Shown here: positions 41,201 to 50,685 of the stretch, one piece after another
Layout of the letters: each line of letters starts with the position of its first letter
Position numbering within the stretch: position 1 is the stretch's first letter
Source of the DNA: Wyeomyia smithii
Lineage: Eukaryota > Arthropoda > Insecta > Diptera > Culicidae
Direction of reading: 5' to 3'
DNA: 64,000 nt
NCBI RefSeq assembly: GCF_029784165.1
Contig: NC_073695.1
Location: forward strand, 212,245,781-212,309,780
Notes under the pieces: generated by a model
Databases searched by the model: none
Told to the model about the DNA's origin: nothing
Seen by the model: the letters and a program-made list of their open reading frames with translations, nothing else
Program-made: the position numbers and the translations under genes

Positions 41201-44200
41201 CGGCTATATTATCTTCGCCGTTGAACAACCTCGAAATGTTGTTTCCAACGCATTGCGACCAGTGTTTCATCGATTATTATCGATCAATTTTTCCTGCATT
41301 TTTTGAGGAGGTCAAAAGGCACAAAATATGAAGCATTGCGTTCACATTAGTGCCACGTGACGACAGAGCTCTGCTCTGAACCGTTCATCAACCAGAAGCC
41401 CTTGACCGTCTGAACAAATTTGCTCAAGACCGTAACTTTCCAGGTCGTCGGAAACACAAGATATTTAGTTTTTTCAAGAATATGGATATTTCGACTGTAA
41501 GATTACACTGTGCTACAGCGATTTAGAACTACTGAAGTGACCTAGTGTAGGTTGTAGGTCTTGTTGAGTGTAACATTCGCTCATACTAGAAATTTTCCAA
41601 ACACCTCCAAAATCTGATGTTATGGTCGAAATACGGTTTTTTGGGCCTCAGGGCATACATTTTTTTTAACTCAGTCATTTCTCAACCGATTTTCAATATT
41701 TAGGCAGTTTTGGAAAGAAGATGAACAGAGCTTTCAAAACATTTGCAGGTTTGTACTAATATCACTAAAACATGTTGAGTTATTTGAGTTTAAATATAAT
41801 TTTTTAGACTTTTACATGCTATTTTTCAACATAACTTGAAATTTGTCACCTATTTTTGTGAGAAAGATACTACAAATACAATAAAATTTTGAAATAATAT
41901 TAAATAACGAATCAAACAAAAGTGGTTTTGTGAAAATCGTTGAATATTTGGCTGAGTCATAGGTTTTTTAAGAAAACCAGATTTTTTGGCATCTAACGCA
42001 CAATTGTTTTATGGTGCTACAAATGGTAAAAAATGCAAGAGCTTTTGATGTGACCTAGTGTGGGTAATAGCTCTAGTCAAGTGTTAATACCGCGCATACT
42101 TTAAGTTTCAAATACCCCAAAAATTTGAAGTTATGATCAAAACCCAGTTCTTAGACCTCACATTAAAAAATTGTGTGAAAAAATCTAAAAATTTTTATTT
42201 GAATTTAATTTACTCAACATGTTTTAGTGATATTAGTACAAACCAGTAGATTTTTTGAAAGCTCTATTCATCTTCTTTCCAAAACTGCCTAAATATTGAA
42301 AATAAGTTGAGAAATGACTGAGTTAAAAAAAATGTATGCCCTGAGGTCCAAAAAACCGTATTTTGACCATAACTTCAGATTTTGGAGGTGTTTGGAAAAT
42401 TTCTAGTATGAGCGAATGTTACACTCAACAAGACCTACAACCTACGGTAGGTCACTTTAGAAGTTCTTGTGTTTTTTAACTATTTGTAGCACCGCGAAAT
42501 AATTGTGGGATAGAAGCCATAAATTCTGGTTTTCCTAAAAAATATATAACTCAGTCAAATATTCACCGATTTTCACAAAACCACTTTTGTTTGATTCGTC
42601 ATTGAATATAATTTCAAAAGTTTAGTATATTTGTAGTATCTTTCTCACAAAAACAGGTGGCAAATTTCGAATTAAATTGTAAAATTGCGTGAAAAAAACT
42701 AAAAAGTTATATTTAAACTCGAATAACTCATAATGTTTTAGTGATATTAGTACAAACCAGTAAATCTTTTGAAAGCTCTGTTTATCTTTTTTCCGAACCC
42801 GCCTCAATATTGAAAATCGGTTGAAAAATGATTGAGTTAAAAAAAATTGTATGCACTGAGGTCCAAAAAACCGTATTTTGACCATAACATCAGATTTTGG
42901 GGGTGTTTGGAAAATTTCTAGTATGAGCGAATGTTACACTCAACAAGACCTACAACCTACACTAGGTGACTTCAGAAGCTCTTGCATTTTTTTTTTCATT
43001 TGTAGCACAGTGTTATTAGTGGTTCGGGTTCTGGAAAACTTAGCAATGTGGCCAAAGGAGTTTGATCTTCATCGATAAGATGACTGTTTTGAACCAGATT
43101 CGCTTGCAAAACTTTGTAACTGTGGAAGAAGCCACCCACATTCCATGTGGACGGCAGAAAAGTTCCCGATTCGTCCAAGCATTAGCCTCGATAATGCAAC
43201 GAAGTCGTTATGTTTTTCAAGCATCAAAGTATTTTCGTCGTAGGACTACATCTTTCTGGAAGTTAGGTAGGTACCTGAATTCGGAAATCAAGAAATTCAA
43301 CCATGAAGAAAGTGGTCAGGGCTTGAGCGCTTATATTTCAGTCATTTATAGTCAGATCATCGAGGTTTTGGCATCAATCGATCAGAAATTCTTTTACGGT
43401 AAAATTTATATAACAAAAACAACCTATTGTTTGAGATACACTATTGAAAAATTGATAAATAACATCGATTGCCTAAATCATATCGAGAAACCAATCACTA
43501 CCTCTCTTCCCAAGCACAGCCGACACTAACGGGTACAACCGAACCGACTTTGTAAACGATTTGTGGTCGTTGTTGTTGTCTTTTTCGAGGTCGCTTTCTG
43601 TTCCTTTTTTTTTACTTTCCTTGTCAATTCCTACTCCTATTCTTCTACGCGCCACACTTTTTCCAACTAAGTGACGGAACCTTGATGTAAAAGGTACCAT
43701 TCGAACATTTCACCCCATCATTTTCATTCCAAAGTTGTACTGGTATCACTCGGACGCTAGGTTCTGATATCGCGAAAACAAAGAAAAGACAAAACAGTAC
43801 CGGTCATCTCATGCCGTATTTCACCCGTATATCTGGCCGCTGTTGAGTAGTACATAGTTGCTGCAAAAGTGACAGATTGGCTGGAATTCTGCCCGGAATA
43901 ACCAGAGAACAAGAATCATCGACAACTGGCACCTTTTGATGCTCCAAAGTGTTATAATTGAAGTGGCTAGTTGAATTTTCTCTTTTTCAAAACGTTACTG
44001 ACAGCGAGGAAAGCCATGTAAATAATCGAATTCTCGCTATTTTCCTAAGTGTTCATTGTTCAACAGCGGCCGGTGTAGCTTTTAGAAATGGTTCACTCCC
44101 CTTTCCATTTCCTATTTTTCTACGTGCCACCCTCTTTCCAACTAACTGACGAAACCTTGATATAAAAGATTCCAATCGAACATTTCACCCATCATTTTAA

Positions 44201-47200
44201 TTCCAAGACCGTACCGGTGACATGCGAATGCCAGATTTTTGTGTACAGCGATAGCAGTCTGTAAAGCAGTTTCGTTTAAGGCCCGAATACACACACGGCG
44301 TGACAACGCTTTCCTGACGAAAATTGTCAGTACCTTCTTGAAACCTCCTGATGTACCTTCTAGCATCTACCACCTTCCGCTCGTCTACACGGAAGGCGCA
44401 ATCACGCCGTCTCGTACCCCTCCGTGTGCTAACCTTCTTGTCGCCATGCCACCCAATTCATGTTTGTTTATGTTTGTTGGATGAAAAAATAAGGCAGCAC
44501 CAGCACCAGAATCACCAGCAGGCGGAAAATGATACAACACGGCGCTGCCAGCACCTTCGCCAAAAGAAGGCAACACAAGACCGTGTGGAAGACACGATAC
44601 GTCTACACGGAAGGCAGTCCAGTACGCAGCCGAAGGCGGCGAACTGCTACCTTCTTCACTAGAAGGCACAGCTAGAAGGTTCTGGTTGGAAGGCGTCCCA
44701 ACGTAAGGCGCGATTACGCCTTCTAATTTGTATGGAGAAGGCATCATTACGCCCTGTGTGTATTCGGGCCTTTAGTGAACGAACGAATGTATTGAATATG
44801 AACATCTCAATCCTCGCAATATTTCATCATATGAATATGATGTATAAATGCAATTCCCACAAGCGTGCAAAGGATCACCAGATTTCTCCGAAGCAACGAA
44901 ATATAGAACAATACCGTAGTCCTACGTCATGCGGTCGCGTCTTGGATACCACCCTCCTACTTTTAATCTCTCAATAAGAGCCGTGCTGTGTCAAGAACAA
45001 GCCTATCTACTTTCATCGATTTTCTTGATTGACTTTTCATTTGTTTAATGGTTCAGCTAAAGTAACTATTCCCAACGTGGTTTTCATTAAAAAAGCTAGA
45101 TTAGATTCTCCGCTATCAAATGGTGTAAAGGACATATCATGAAACGTGTTTAATAAGCCGTGGCGGTTGAAATAAACCGATCGATCAAAAAATCGATCAA
45201 AGCAGATAGGCCCTTTTGACATGTTGCTCTACATCTTATTGCTCCCCGCAAGTCTTCTTCGATCTGATCGAGTCATCGTGCACGCAGCGCCTCTTTATTT
45301 CTGGTACTGCTAGAGTTGCTGAATAAAAGCGATTTCACAGGGTTATCGTCCGGCGTCCTCACGACGTGAAGGCTCATGCGCCTTCGCCATTATTCGCCAT
45401 TCGTCTGTACTCCACAGTAGATAGCTCGCAGTTCGTAGCACCTTCTAAGAGCGTTCAAATCCTCCGCGATTCTCTGCGTTATTGTTTCGATTCCGTAGAG
45501 GACTACCGGTCTTCTCGGGGTTTTATACAGCGTCAACTTCGTGCGTCGTCGCACTCGATTTAATCGGAGTGTCTTTCGAAGTGGAAAGTAGGCATGATTT
45601 CCAGTCTGGTGTCGGCGGTCATCAGTGACCCCAAACACACGAACTAGTCGACCACCTCAAGCTCATCGCCATCTACAGAGATTTGAGTTGGGAAGCTAAA
45701 GCTGTTCTTCTAGGAGCCTCTTGCTCGCATGTATTCCGTTTCGACGCATTTTTTCGTAGTCCGATTCATCTGGCTTCGGCTTTCAGTCAAGCGGCCGCTG
45801 TCAGAGAGTTACGTGTTATCATGTCAAAATCAGCGAAGTCCAAAATCTAAACCGATTTCGAGAATATCGTGCCTCCCGTGTCGATGCCCACCCTCCGAAT
45901 CAAACACTCGATGACGATGTTAACCCTTTATAAGGCAGTGGCAACTATATTGCCACCAGCAACTTTCGTTTTTTTTCTGCTTGATAATTATGAGCTATCA
46001 TCAGTGATCAGAAATGAACAATAAAATTTAATGACATTTTTTTGCCTCGGTCCGTTAAAGGATTAAACAGCCAACAGGAAAGTCCATCATCTTATCTTAA
46101 CCCTCTGCGTGATTCGAAGGGGCATTCAAAGGGGCTCGAAACCACATCCATGTCACGAACGTCATTCCCATACATTTTGCTTGAAGCCAATATTCTCTGG
46201 CTCTCTGGCTCGATTTTACGTCAAAAGGCTGTCAGTGCTTTCGAAACAGCCGAATAAGCTTCGTTCATGCAAGATCAGCTGTTGCTGCAAAGGGTGTGTA
46301 GAAATCTAAAAAGCGAAGAATGTTTTTTTTCGTTTCGTTCGTTCTCTAGATGTTGTGCAGGACATTAATAGATATGTCCAGACATGTTTCAACACGTTCT
46401 GGATCATAAATTCAATATTCATATTGATATGTATTCATTAGAACTTTTCACGCGAAAAAATGTGCAACAGCCTATGCGGCACAATGAACGGAGCTTAAGA
46501 TCATATCATTAACAGTAGCGCCATCATCATTGGCGGCGGCTTCAGGAAACAGTCGCCGTGACATGGGTCTGCTCGAAACACGCACATAGCTCATGACTTA
46601 CACCATAATGACCTTGATCAATCAGTTTATCCGGGAATCCGGGACATCCTGGTTATGGTTAGACGACGAAACAGGATCTGATATAGCATTTTGAAGGCGG
46701 TATCAATAAGCAAAATGCCGCGGTAACTGCGGCACTCTGGCTTCCATCCACTCATTTGGCAGCTTTGCCTCCTTCCAAATCTTGACCTAGTGCAGCGCGT
46801 TAGTCAGCTCCTCTCAACCGTGCTTAAAGAGCTGAGCTTCTCGATCAGACAACAAACCTTATTAACATCGGGGGTTGGTACCCGGCGTTGGTACCCGGCT
46901 TGCTGTATTACTATTGAGGTGTCTGTCGAAGAAGCTTTCCACCTGTCTGCCAACTCGCTGGCATCCGTGAGAATGTTTCTATTCGCGTCGTTGAACATGT
47001 CAGCTGGCGGCACACAGCCTCTGCGAGACTGGTTCACCTTCTCATTGAACTTCCGTACATATCGATTGCACGGGACAGCTGCACGAGCTCCCATGTTCAC
47101 AATCCTCTTACTGGCGCTTCTTTCGTCTGAGAATTGTGGTCATGTCGTTCCGTGCCCATTTGTACTTGCTCTTGTTCTCCCTCGTTGACTTGCCCAGGTG

Positions 47201-49823
47201 TACCGCCCAGGTCCGGTTCTTATAATTTACCGCTACCTAGCATTCCCGTTATACCAGTTGTATCTACTTGTAGTGTCACCGTTGTGGTGTCCCTGATAGT
47301 TTTGCAAATCCTGCACCGGCCGTCCTCTAGAAGCGCCCCTCCGCTGTGGGTAGTATCGCTTCGAACTGTTGCGCGTATTCCTCCGCAGCCTGGGAGTCCC
47401 GGAACTGCTTGCTGTTCCGCCGCGGGCGGCTATGTAGTGCGTGATACACGGTGGACAATTTCGATCGCAAGCATACCGCAACTAGGTAGTGGTCCGAGTC
47501 AATATCCGAACCGGAATTGGTGCGTACTTTGTACTCGTTCGTCTCGGTGTGCAGGCTGTGCAGGTCGGTTCGTACATTATTTTCCATCCGATCTGAGCAT
47601 TTATGTTCCCCCTGACGGTCTTGATGATTCGAGGCGATCGGCTGTCGTAGAATTTTTCAGCTTCTCTTTCGACATCGCTTTTTACATCATGAGGACAGTG
47701 CATGTTAAGGATAGTGTAGTTGTAAAAGCGGCCTTTAATTCACAACATACACAATCTGTTACTAATTGCCTGCCTTTTGATCACACGTTTCTGCAATCTA
47801 CACAGTACTACAAAGCAGACACCCAGATCGTTGGTGGTGCCGCCGTTCTGGTAGTGCAGTGCCCTGCGACCACAAAACCTCTGTACCTTTTCTCCTTTCG
47901 ACTGTGCTCTTAGAGCACAACGATTTCGAAGTGGCAAGAGTTCTAATTGATCCAGCAGGTCGCCACCTGGCACGTTCAGCGATCTACAATTCCATGTACC
48001 GAGCTTCCAATCCTCGTCCTTATTTCGTCTCCTAGATCGTTGCTGATTGTTCCGGTTCGTATTTACTTCTTGAGTGTTTGTAGTCTTTTTTTTTCTGCAT
48101 GCAACCTTACTGGGGCTGCGGATGCCTAGTCTCACGATGAGGCTGCCGTCTTAGGTGTAGCTGTTGCGACACCTCATTTCATAGTTCAGCCTTCCGCTCC
48201 GGAACAGTCACTTTTTGAGCCACCCCTGTCATGGGGACCGGTCGCTCAGTCAAGCTGTTCTCCAAAGAGAACAGTTTCCCCTTCTCTGCCAGTATACGAC
48301 CACGTTTCCACCGGATTACCGGATACGATTTGGTGGGCATTATGCTTTGGACCACAATGGAGTCTATTTTATGCCTGCTAGTACACACTGCCCAACCGTT
48401 TACCAAGTTCTAGAAGTTCGATTTACTAACTTTACTTTATTGGCCGACGGACCGTTTCCGGTCTAAGGCCGGACCATTTAGAGATGTCTAGCTTCTTCTG
48501 TCTTGGACAGCCGTTCTCCAGCCACCTTGTTAACCAGCAGATCTAGCAACATGTAAAATATAACTGATGACTGATGATTAAATATGATTTTATCTAATTA
48601 AAACCTTAGTTTGATGTCGAACAATCTTCCTCTAACTTGTTTTCTCAAAATTCAATTTTTCAAATAAGCTTGCGGCAGTTTTTTTAGCTTCTAAAACCCA
48701 TGAATAATCAACTCTCTTTTCTCTCGTGCAGAAACTTCGTCGACTACGGTCTGATGGCAACGTACTACAGTGCCGGATGCGTGTACATCGTCTTCATCGG
48801 CAGCTCCCTCGAGAAGGTCATCAACACGATGGCCGACCTGGACTGGGACGTGCGTATCTACATTCTGTTCACGATGATCCCGGTCCTGGCGATCGGTCAA
48901 ATCCGCGAGCTGAAGTTCCTCGTTCCGTTCTCGGCGCTGGCCAATCTGTTCATCGTGGTCACCTTCGGCATTACGCTGTACTACATCTTCAAGGATCCAC
49001 TGGTGTTCGACGATAAGCCGGGCTTCGCCTCGTTCGCGACACTTCCACTGTTTTTCAGGTATGCCTAACCCTTGCCCATGTTGAATTTACTCTCAAAACT
49101 AACATCACTCCCGTTGATTAGCACCGTCATATTCGCAATGGAAGGAATCGGAGTTGTGATGCCCGTTGAAAACTCCATGGCTAAGCCACAACATTTCCTT
49201 GGCTGCCCGGGAGTTCTGAACACTGCTATGGGAATTGTAATCACTCTCTACGCCGTCATTGGTTTCTTCGGTTATGTCCGCTACGGGTCACTGGCCGCAG
49301 GAAGTGTTACGCTGAATTTACCCACCGAGGATGTGTAGGTTGAACCGAAAACTGCAATTTACAAACTAAACTCAACAATATTCTCAATTACAGATTGGCC
49401 AAGATTGCGCAGCTGTTGATTGCCGCCGCTATTCTGCTAACCTTCGGTTTACAGTTCTACGTGCCCATGGACATTTTCTGGAGAAAAATCCATGACAAAA
49501 TTCCCAAGGACAAGCACAACATCTCGCAGATTGCAATTCGTTCTGGAATCATGATTCTGATGGGTGGCCTGGCGCTGGCCGTTCCCAACTTGGAACCCTT
49601 CATCGGTTTGGTAGGAGCGGTCTTCTTCTCCAGCCTGGGTTTGCTAGTACCATGCGTCGTGGAAACCGTATTTCTGTGGCCAAACGAGCTCGGAACGTTC
49701 AAATGGGTGCTGGTGAAAAACGTCATTTTCGGAGCGTTCGCACTTTTCGCTCTGGTTGCCGGTTCGTACGTAAGCATCGAGGAGATTGTCAAGCTGTACA
49801 CGGAGAATGGTCATACGGAGTGA
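23203..49823 (+). CDS. SLC36-type proton-coupled amino acid transporter, gene 1 (7 coding exons)
   Basis: Exons: 23203-23276, 34807-34884, 34954-35104, 36379-36500, 48732-49058, 49122-49334 and 49394-49823. All have GT-AG junctions, and the phases join to 1,395 nt, giving 464 residues plus stop. An in-frame TAG at 23194 supports the start. The protein belongs to the AAAP/SLC36 family (Drosophila pathetic and relatives), which carries small amino acids with protons across plasma or endolysosomal membranes. The first ~50 residues are a polar cytosolic N-terminus. TM1 begins at ~55 with the family signature SSLGTGILAMPVAFKNAG. Further helices lie at ~80-100, 147-170, 180-200, 205-235 (ELKFLVPFSALANLFIVVTF), 250-270 (FAMEGIGVVMPVENSM) and on to ~450, about 9-11 in all. 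Introns 1 and 4 are 11.5 and 12.2 kb, full of transposons. I cannot say which SLC36 paralogue it is. Confidence 0.9.
23277..25287 (+). other. SLC36 gene 1 intron 1, first 2 kb
   Basis: The donor GTGAGT lies at 23277. Apart from the SINE at 24800-24940 I see no feature: AT-rich sequence with short open frames that resemble no protein I know. Confidence 0.5.
24800..24940 (-). mobile_element. tRNA-derived SINE (Feilai-like), copy 2
   Basis: The minus strand reads TCCCAGATGGTCTCGAGGTA, ...CCTAACAAGCCAGTCGTCG and a box B-like GTTCGGGTCTCGG. It is the same head as at 14165-14275, with small differences including a 4 bp deletion in the anticodon arm. Confidence 0.65.
25288..25578 (+). mobile_element. 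hAT-type MITE, 291 bp, with exact 8 bp target duplication
   Basis: GTTTACGC lies directly before (25280-25287) and after (25579-25586). The ends are inverted: CAGGGATACC at the left and GGCATCTCTG at the right. The interior is tandem GCAGATTTT-like runs with no coding potential. An 8 bp duplication with CAG-type ends is the hAT pattern. A relative with the same ends is at 56372-56598. Confidence 0.85.
25590..26620. other. SLC36 gene 1 intron 1, unassigned stretch
   Basis: I see nothing recognisable; a 94-codon open frame at 26021-26305 has no motif I know. Phrases such as TTAATGGACCAC and GGGCCACCGTT recur between 26300 and 27600 and may belong to the ends of the pogo-like relic. Confidence 0.35.
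26712..26819. repeat. 39 bp near-perfect inverted repeat (hairpin), 30 nt loop
   Basis: The arms at 26712-26750 and 26781-26819 are reverse complements except for one position; the core is ACCGTTAAGGCAACTGTC... and its complement. The transcript would fold into a hairpin of pre-miRNA-like size (about 108 nt). It sits at the edge of a pogo-like transposase fragment. No family assignment. Confidence 0.7.
26742..26966 (-). pseudogene. Pogo/CENP-B-like transposase N-terminal fragment
   Basis: A 74-codon open frame contains KWSGKPRIGKQTALTAAEED and SFVRWI, which resembles the second helix-turn-helix of CENP-B/pogo-family transposases (a small basic-Gly-Arg stretch, then LT-x-EE-x-x-hydrophobic-W-I). 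No catalytic DDE domain is visible nearby. Fragmentary and low confidence. Confidence 0.4.
27970..28575 (+). repeat. Two-copy tandem duplication, ~304 bp unit
   Basis: The landmark GGACGTAAGATGTCCGAAAA near 27983 and its variant AGACGTAAGACACCCGAAAA near 28287 are ~304 bp apart. Downstream sequence (AAATAAACCAAGGAATC, then GGCAAATGCAGCCATTTT, then TTCATCGTGTTCCTTGGAAA) repeats in the same order. It is non-coding. Confidence 0.85.
29310..29880 (+). mobile_element. Diverged ~120 bp repeats ending in a Helitron-like terminus
   Basis: 29310-29760 shows four or five diverged copies of a unit with ACCACCCAATATGGGT, a GATGTAAAG-like run and CACCATTTTGAATTTGAAG. It ends at 29851-29880 with GGCGGGACGAAATTTGCCGG followed by GTCAGCTAG and then T. 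A CTAG/T end preceded by GC-rich sequence is the Helitron 3' pattern. I could not find the 5' TC end, so the left boundary is unknown. Confidence 0.45.
30177..32254 (+). mobile_element. ~2.1 kb element with ACCTTTGTTATACTAA inverted ends
   Basis: The 16 bp ends are exact inverted repeats: ACCTTTGTTATACTAA at 30177-30192 and TTAGTATAACAAAGGT at 32239-32254. The first ~700 bp hold a two-copy ~320 bp direct repeat (CGACTCAGCTCGACGAACTG near 30267, a variant near 30590; CAGAACGC...TTCCGATTTT near 30397 and 30730). It also contains a (TG)n run. No transposase is recognisable, so it is non-autonomous. I did not find a clear target duplication. Confidence 0.65.
30297..30360 (+). repeat. (TG)n-rich microsatellite
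   Basis: TGTGTATG/TGTGTGTG runs inside the element above. The cysteine-valine-rich open frames here are artefacts. Confidence 0.9.
32255..34806 (+). repeat. Intron 1 end of SLC36 gene 1, with dispersed direct repeats
   Basis: Units carrying TTTATTTGCCTTGAGAAAG (32975 and 33790), GTGCTGCCCCAATAGTGGG-type runs (32810, 33040, 33660) and GACGGCCGC(G/T)ACAGATT (32887, 33862) recur about 820 bp apart, so an ~800 bp segment is partly duplicated. No open frame is protein-like. The remainder up to the acceptor at 34806 is plain AT-rich intron. Confidence 0.55.
35105..36378 (+). other. SLC36 gene 1 intron 3
   Basis: A 1.27 kb intron with GTGAGT donor and TTCCGCAG acceptor. I see no transposon or RNA gene in it. 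Confidence 0.6.
36501..37872 (+). other. SLC36 gene 1 intron 4, first 1.4 kb
   Basis: Donor GTGAGT at 36501. Nothing recognisable; short open frames only. Confidence 0.5.
38030..38526 (+). pseudogene. hAT transposase fragment
   Basis: Two overlapping frames read SLEYWNRAVTIPYLDSLVTS then LETRF, followed by a stretch with LIDLLAKARSFFPATEKAVK and ALALPW. The pattern 'YWRxxxxIPxLDxLxxxLxxRF' is common in hAT transposases of the THAP12-like group. It is broken by a frameshift near 38340 and truncated. Confidence 0.5.
38594..39093 (-). pseudogene. Gypsy-type gag fragment
   Basis: Minus-strand frames at 39093-38806 and 38857-38594 join into one gag-like block: QTPEQILESLFLNIIEFVFD, a gap, then RYQDLFENDAGQLNDAATVR and LLLRKLDTHLHSRYLNYILS. 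This matches the N-terminal gag domain of insect Ty3/Gypsy elements as I remember it. One frameshift separates the halves. No protease, RT or LTR follows. Confidence 0.6.
39254..39410. mobile_element. MITE, CACTAAGG type, second copy
   Basis: Starts CACTAAAGTC and ends GCGACCTTAGT plus a short repeat of CCTTAGTG. The interior again consists of GCGTAAATTCCGGAATCCGC units. It is a shorter relative of the copy at 11032-11295, nested in the hAT relic. Confidence 0.75.
39486..40198 (+). other. Intron 4 stretch, possible family X debris
   Basis: No supported gene. The 160-codon plus-strand frame at 39814-40296 is not protein-like to me and runs through the hairpin that follows. Confidence 0.4.
40199..40311. 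repeat. Long hairpin, ~113 bp
   Basis: TTTACCCGTCCGCAGATACGT (near 40211) pairs with ACGTATCTGCGGACGAGTAAA (near 40277) with one mismatch, and pairing extends with mismatches to both sides and toward the loop. It looks like a small foldback MITE or a pre-miRNA-like hairpin. Confidence 0.6.
40331..40590. mobile_element. Harbinger-like MITE, 260 bp
   Basis: The inverted ends are GGCGTCGACAAAATTGACGT and ACGTAATTTGTGTACGACGCC. TTA flanks each side (40328-40330 and 40591-40593), the PIF/Harbinger 3 bp pattern. The interior has C-rich blocks and repeats of TAACAATAAGTAACGT. It splits family X LINE sequence from its surroundings. Confidence 0.7.
40600..41300 (-). pseudogene. Degraded LINE (family X): reverse transcriptase fragment
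   Basis: The minus strand encodes NNKAREDGLSDEVFKAGSEQ then LLRAIHQ-like sequence (41154-40972), a NYRGIT-like motif (near 40950), then LIKAILGGFSTCVRILGVIS and DPFATLGSLKQ (40750-40620). These are consecutive blocks of the RT fingers and palm of RTE/CFDP2-like endonuclease-RTs. It is interrupted by stops and a missing segment. Confidence 0.6.
41516..43012. mobile_element. 1.5 kb foldback element, CACTGTGCTACA ends
   Basis: The ends CACTGTGCTACA (41516) and TGTAGCACAGTG (to 43012) are exact inverted repeats. TTA flanks both. Reading rightwards the blocks are a-b-c-a then b'-a'-c'-b'-a' (primes inverted), with landmarks CCTACACTAGGTCA, TTTCTAGTATGAGCGAATGT and TTTTGTGAAAATCG. Thus a ~500 bp unit is repeated within an inverted pair of arms, centred near 42170. 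No transposase. Confidence 0.8.
43013..44279 (+). repeat. Intron 4 stretch with a partial ~474 bp-spaced direct repeat
   Basis: A ~115 bp segment starting CTACGCGCCACACTTTTTCC (43646) recurs diverged at 44120 (CTACGTGCCACCCTCTTTCC). A 155-codon open frame at 43062-43529 has no motif I recognise and no codon signal I can judge; I do not call it a gene. Confidence 0.5.
44280..44770. mobile_element. MITE with GGCCCGAATACACACA ends, 491 bp
   Basis: The left GGCCCGAATACACACACGGCG and right CGCCCTGTGTGTATTCGGGCC termini are inverted with one mismatch. The interior has several GAAGGCG/CGCCTTC inverted pairs. Flanks TTTAA and TTTAG may be a degraded duplication but I could not fix it. Confidence 0.7.
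44771..45249 (+). other. Intron 4 stretch
   Basis: Contains a short repeat (GTCGCGTCTTGGATACCACC near 44935) also found inverted near 32700, so part of a dispersed repeat. Otherwise nothing recognisable. Confidence 0.4.
45250..48470 (-). pseudogene. Degraded LINE (family X): endonuclease-RT, near full length
   Basis: Reading down the minus strand: a leader frame (48406-48179), then the endonuclease start WKLGTWNCRSLN (48000), endonuclease end SGSDIDSDHYLVAVCLRSK (47530), a linker (47100-46804, FNEKVNQSRRGC), an RT finger motif like SYRGILLIDTAFKMLYQIL (46730), the palm entry FESRRGLR-x-DDGLSC (46120) and the catalytic region FADFDMITR, a decayed YADD (45820). It ends with KTPRRPVVLYGIETITQ (45530) and the C-terminus (45400). 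Many stops and frameshifts make it dead. A 139 bp MITE interrupts the palm. The long plus-strand frame at 47134-47913 is antisense to this. Confidence 0.65.
45924..46062. mobile_element. TTAA-flanked MITE, 139 bp
   Basis: TTAA at 45920-45923 and 46063-46066. The ends CCCTTTATAAGG and CCGTTAAAGGA are imperfect inverted repeats. It splits the LINE relic between its DDGLSC and RRVGIDTGG blocks, which otherwise join, supporting a true insertion. Confidence 0.65.
48471..48731 (+). other. End of SLC36 gene 1 intron 4
   Basis: Ordinary AT-rich intron leading to the CTCTCGTGCAG acceptor. Confidence 0.6.
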
Positions 49824-50685
49824 TCTCCGGCAACCCTGCAAGCCTTCCCATGCCATCTTACATTAAGATACCTCGCCAAAGGGACGCTTTTCATTGGGGA
49901 CAAAAAACAAGTTGTGTGATTATTTTTTCCAGCTGGAAGAGAAACAACTGATTTCATGAACAGTATATGCAAAACGCCCGGGGTGCCCAGGAAACGTTGA
50001 GCGCTTGTTAGACTTACGATTGTACACTATTTGGAACAATGCATGCATACACTTGTTTAAAATGAAATACAAAGCATTAAATATTTTATATCAATTGTTG
50101 AGTTTTACTATCACATGCCATTGGATGTGTAAGGAATGCTAATTACAAATGGTGTAGCACGAATATTCTACCGAGTGAAGTTATCCTTTTGAGCTCTAGA
50201 ACATATCGTCAAACCATAATCTGTCGTGGTGTGGACATCTGGACGGTAATTCACAATGCACTTTTTCATTCTTAAGCAAATTTTTTATTTATTTATTTAA
50301 TAACTTAGCATCATCGTACAACAGGGTCAAACAGATAAAAAATACATTTAAATGGAACAAAAATAAGTTTAGAAACAATTCTATTTTGAGATTTTGTACT
50401 TTTTGCTTGTTAACCTTACAACTCCTTAAAACTTTGAGTTTTTGGATTTTTTGTTTTCTAGATTTGTCGCTTCTCTAATGATTGATTTTACTTTTTTTTT
50501 GTCTCTTCGATTGTACAATTTTTTAATATTTCAACTTCGACTTTTTAAATTTATGGCTATAACTTATTGACTCATGCAGCTCAATCTTGAGTCAAAAATC
50601 ATTTTTATTGTACATTAATTCGTATCATTAACCTAACATGCACGCCCAATTTTGTTAAAAAATTCACAGTCTACTCCAAAAAACA
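49824..50685. other. Shared 3' region between the two SLC36 genes
   Basis: Both genes end here, tail to tail, 862 bp apart. A possible polyadenylation signal for gene 1 is ATTAAA near 50082. For gene 2, AATAAA repeats occur on the minus strand within 50284-50300. No other feature is seen. Confidence 0.5.

Noticed and set aside
43062..43529. 155-codon open frame inside SLC36 intron 4
   Set aside because: No recognisable motif, no splice or promoter context, and surrounded by repeats; I cannot support it as a gene.
47134..47913. 259-codon open frame on the plus strand
   Set aside because: It is antisense to the degraded LINE endonuclease, whose motifs (IDSDHYLV, LGTWNCRSLN) are on the minus strand.
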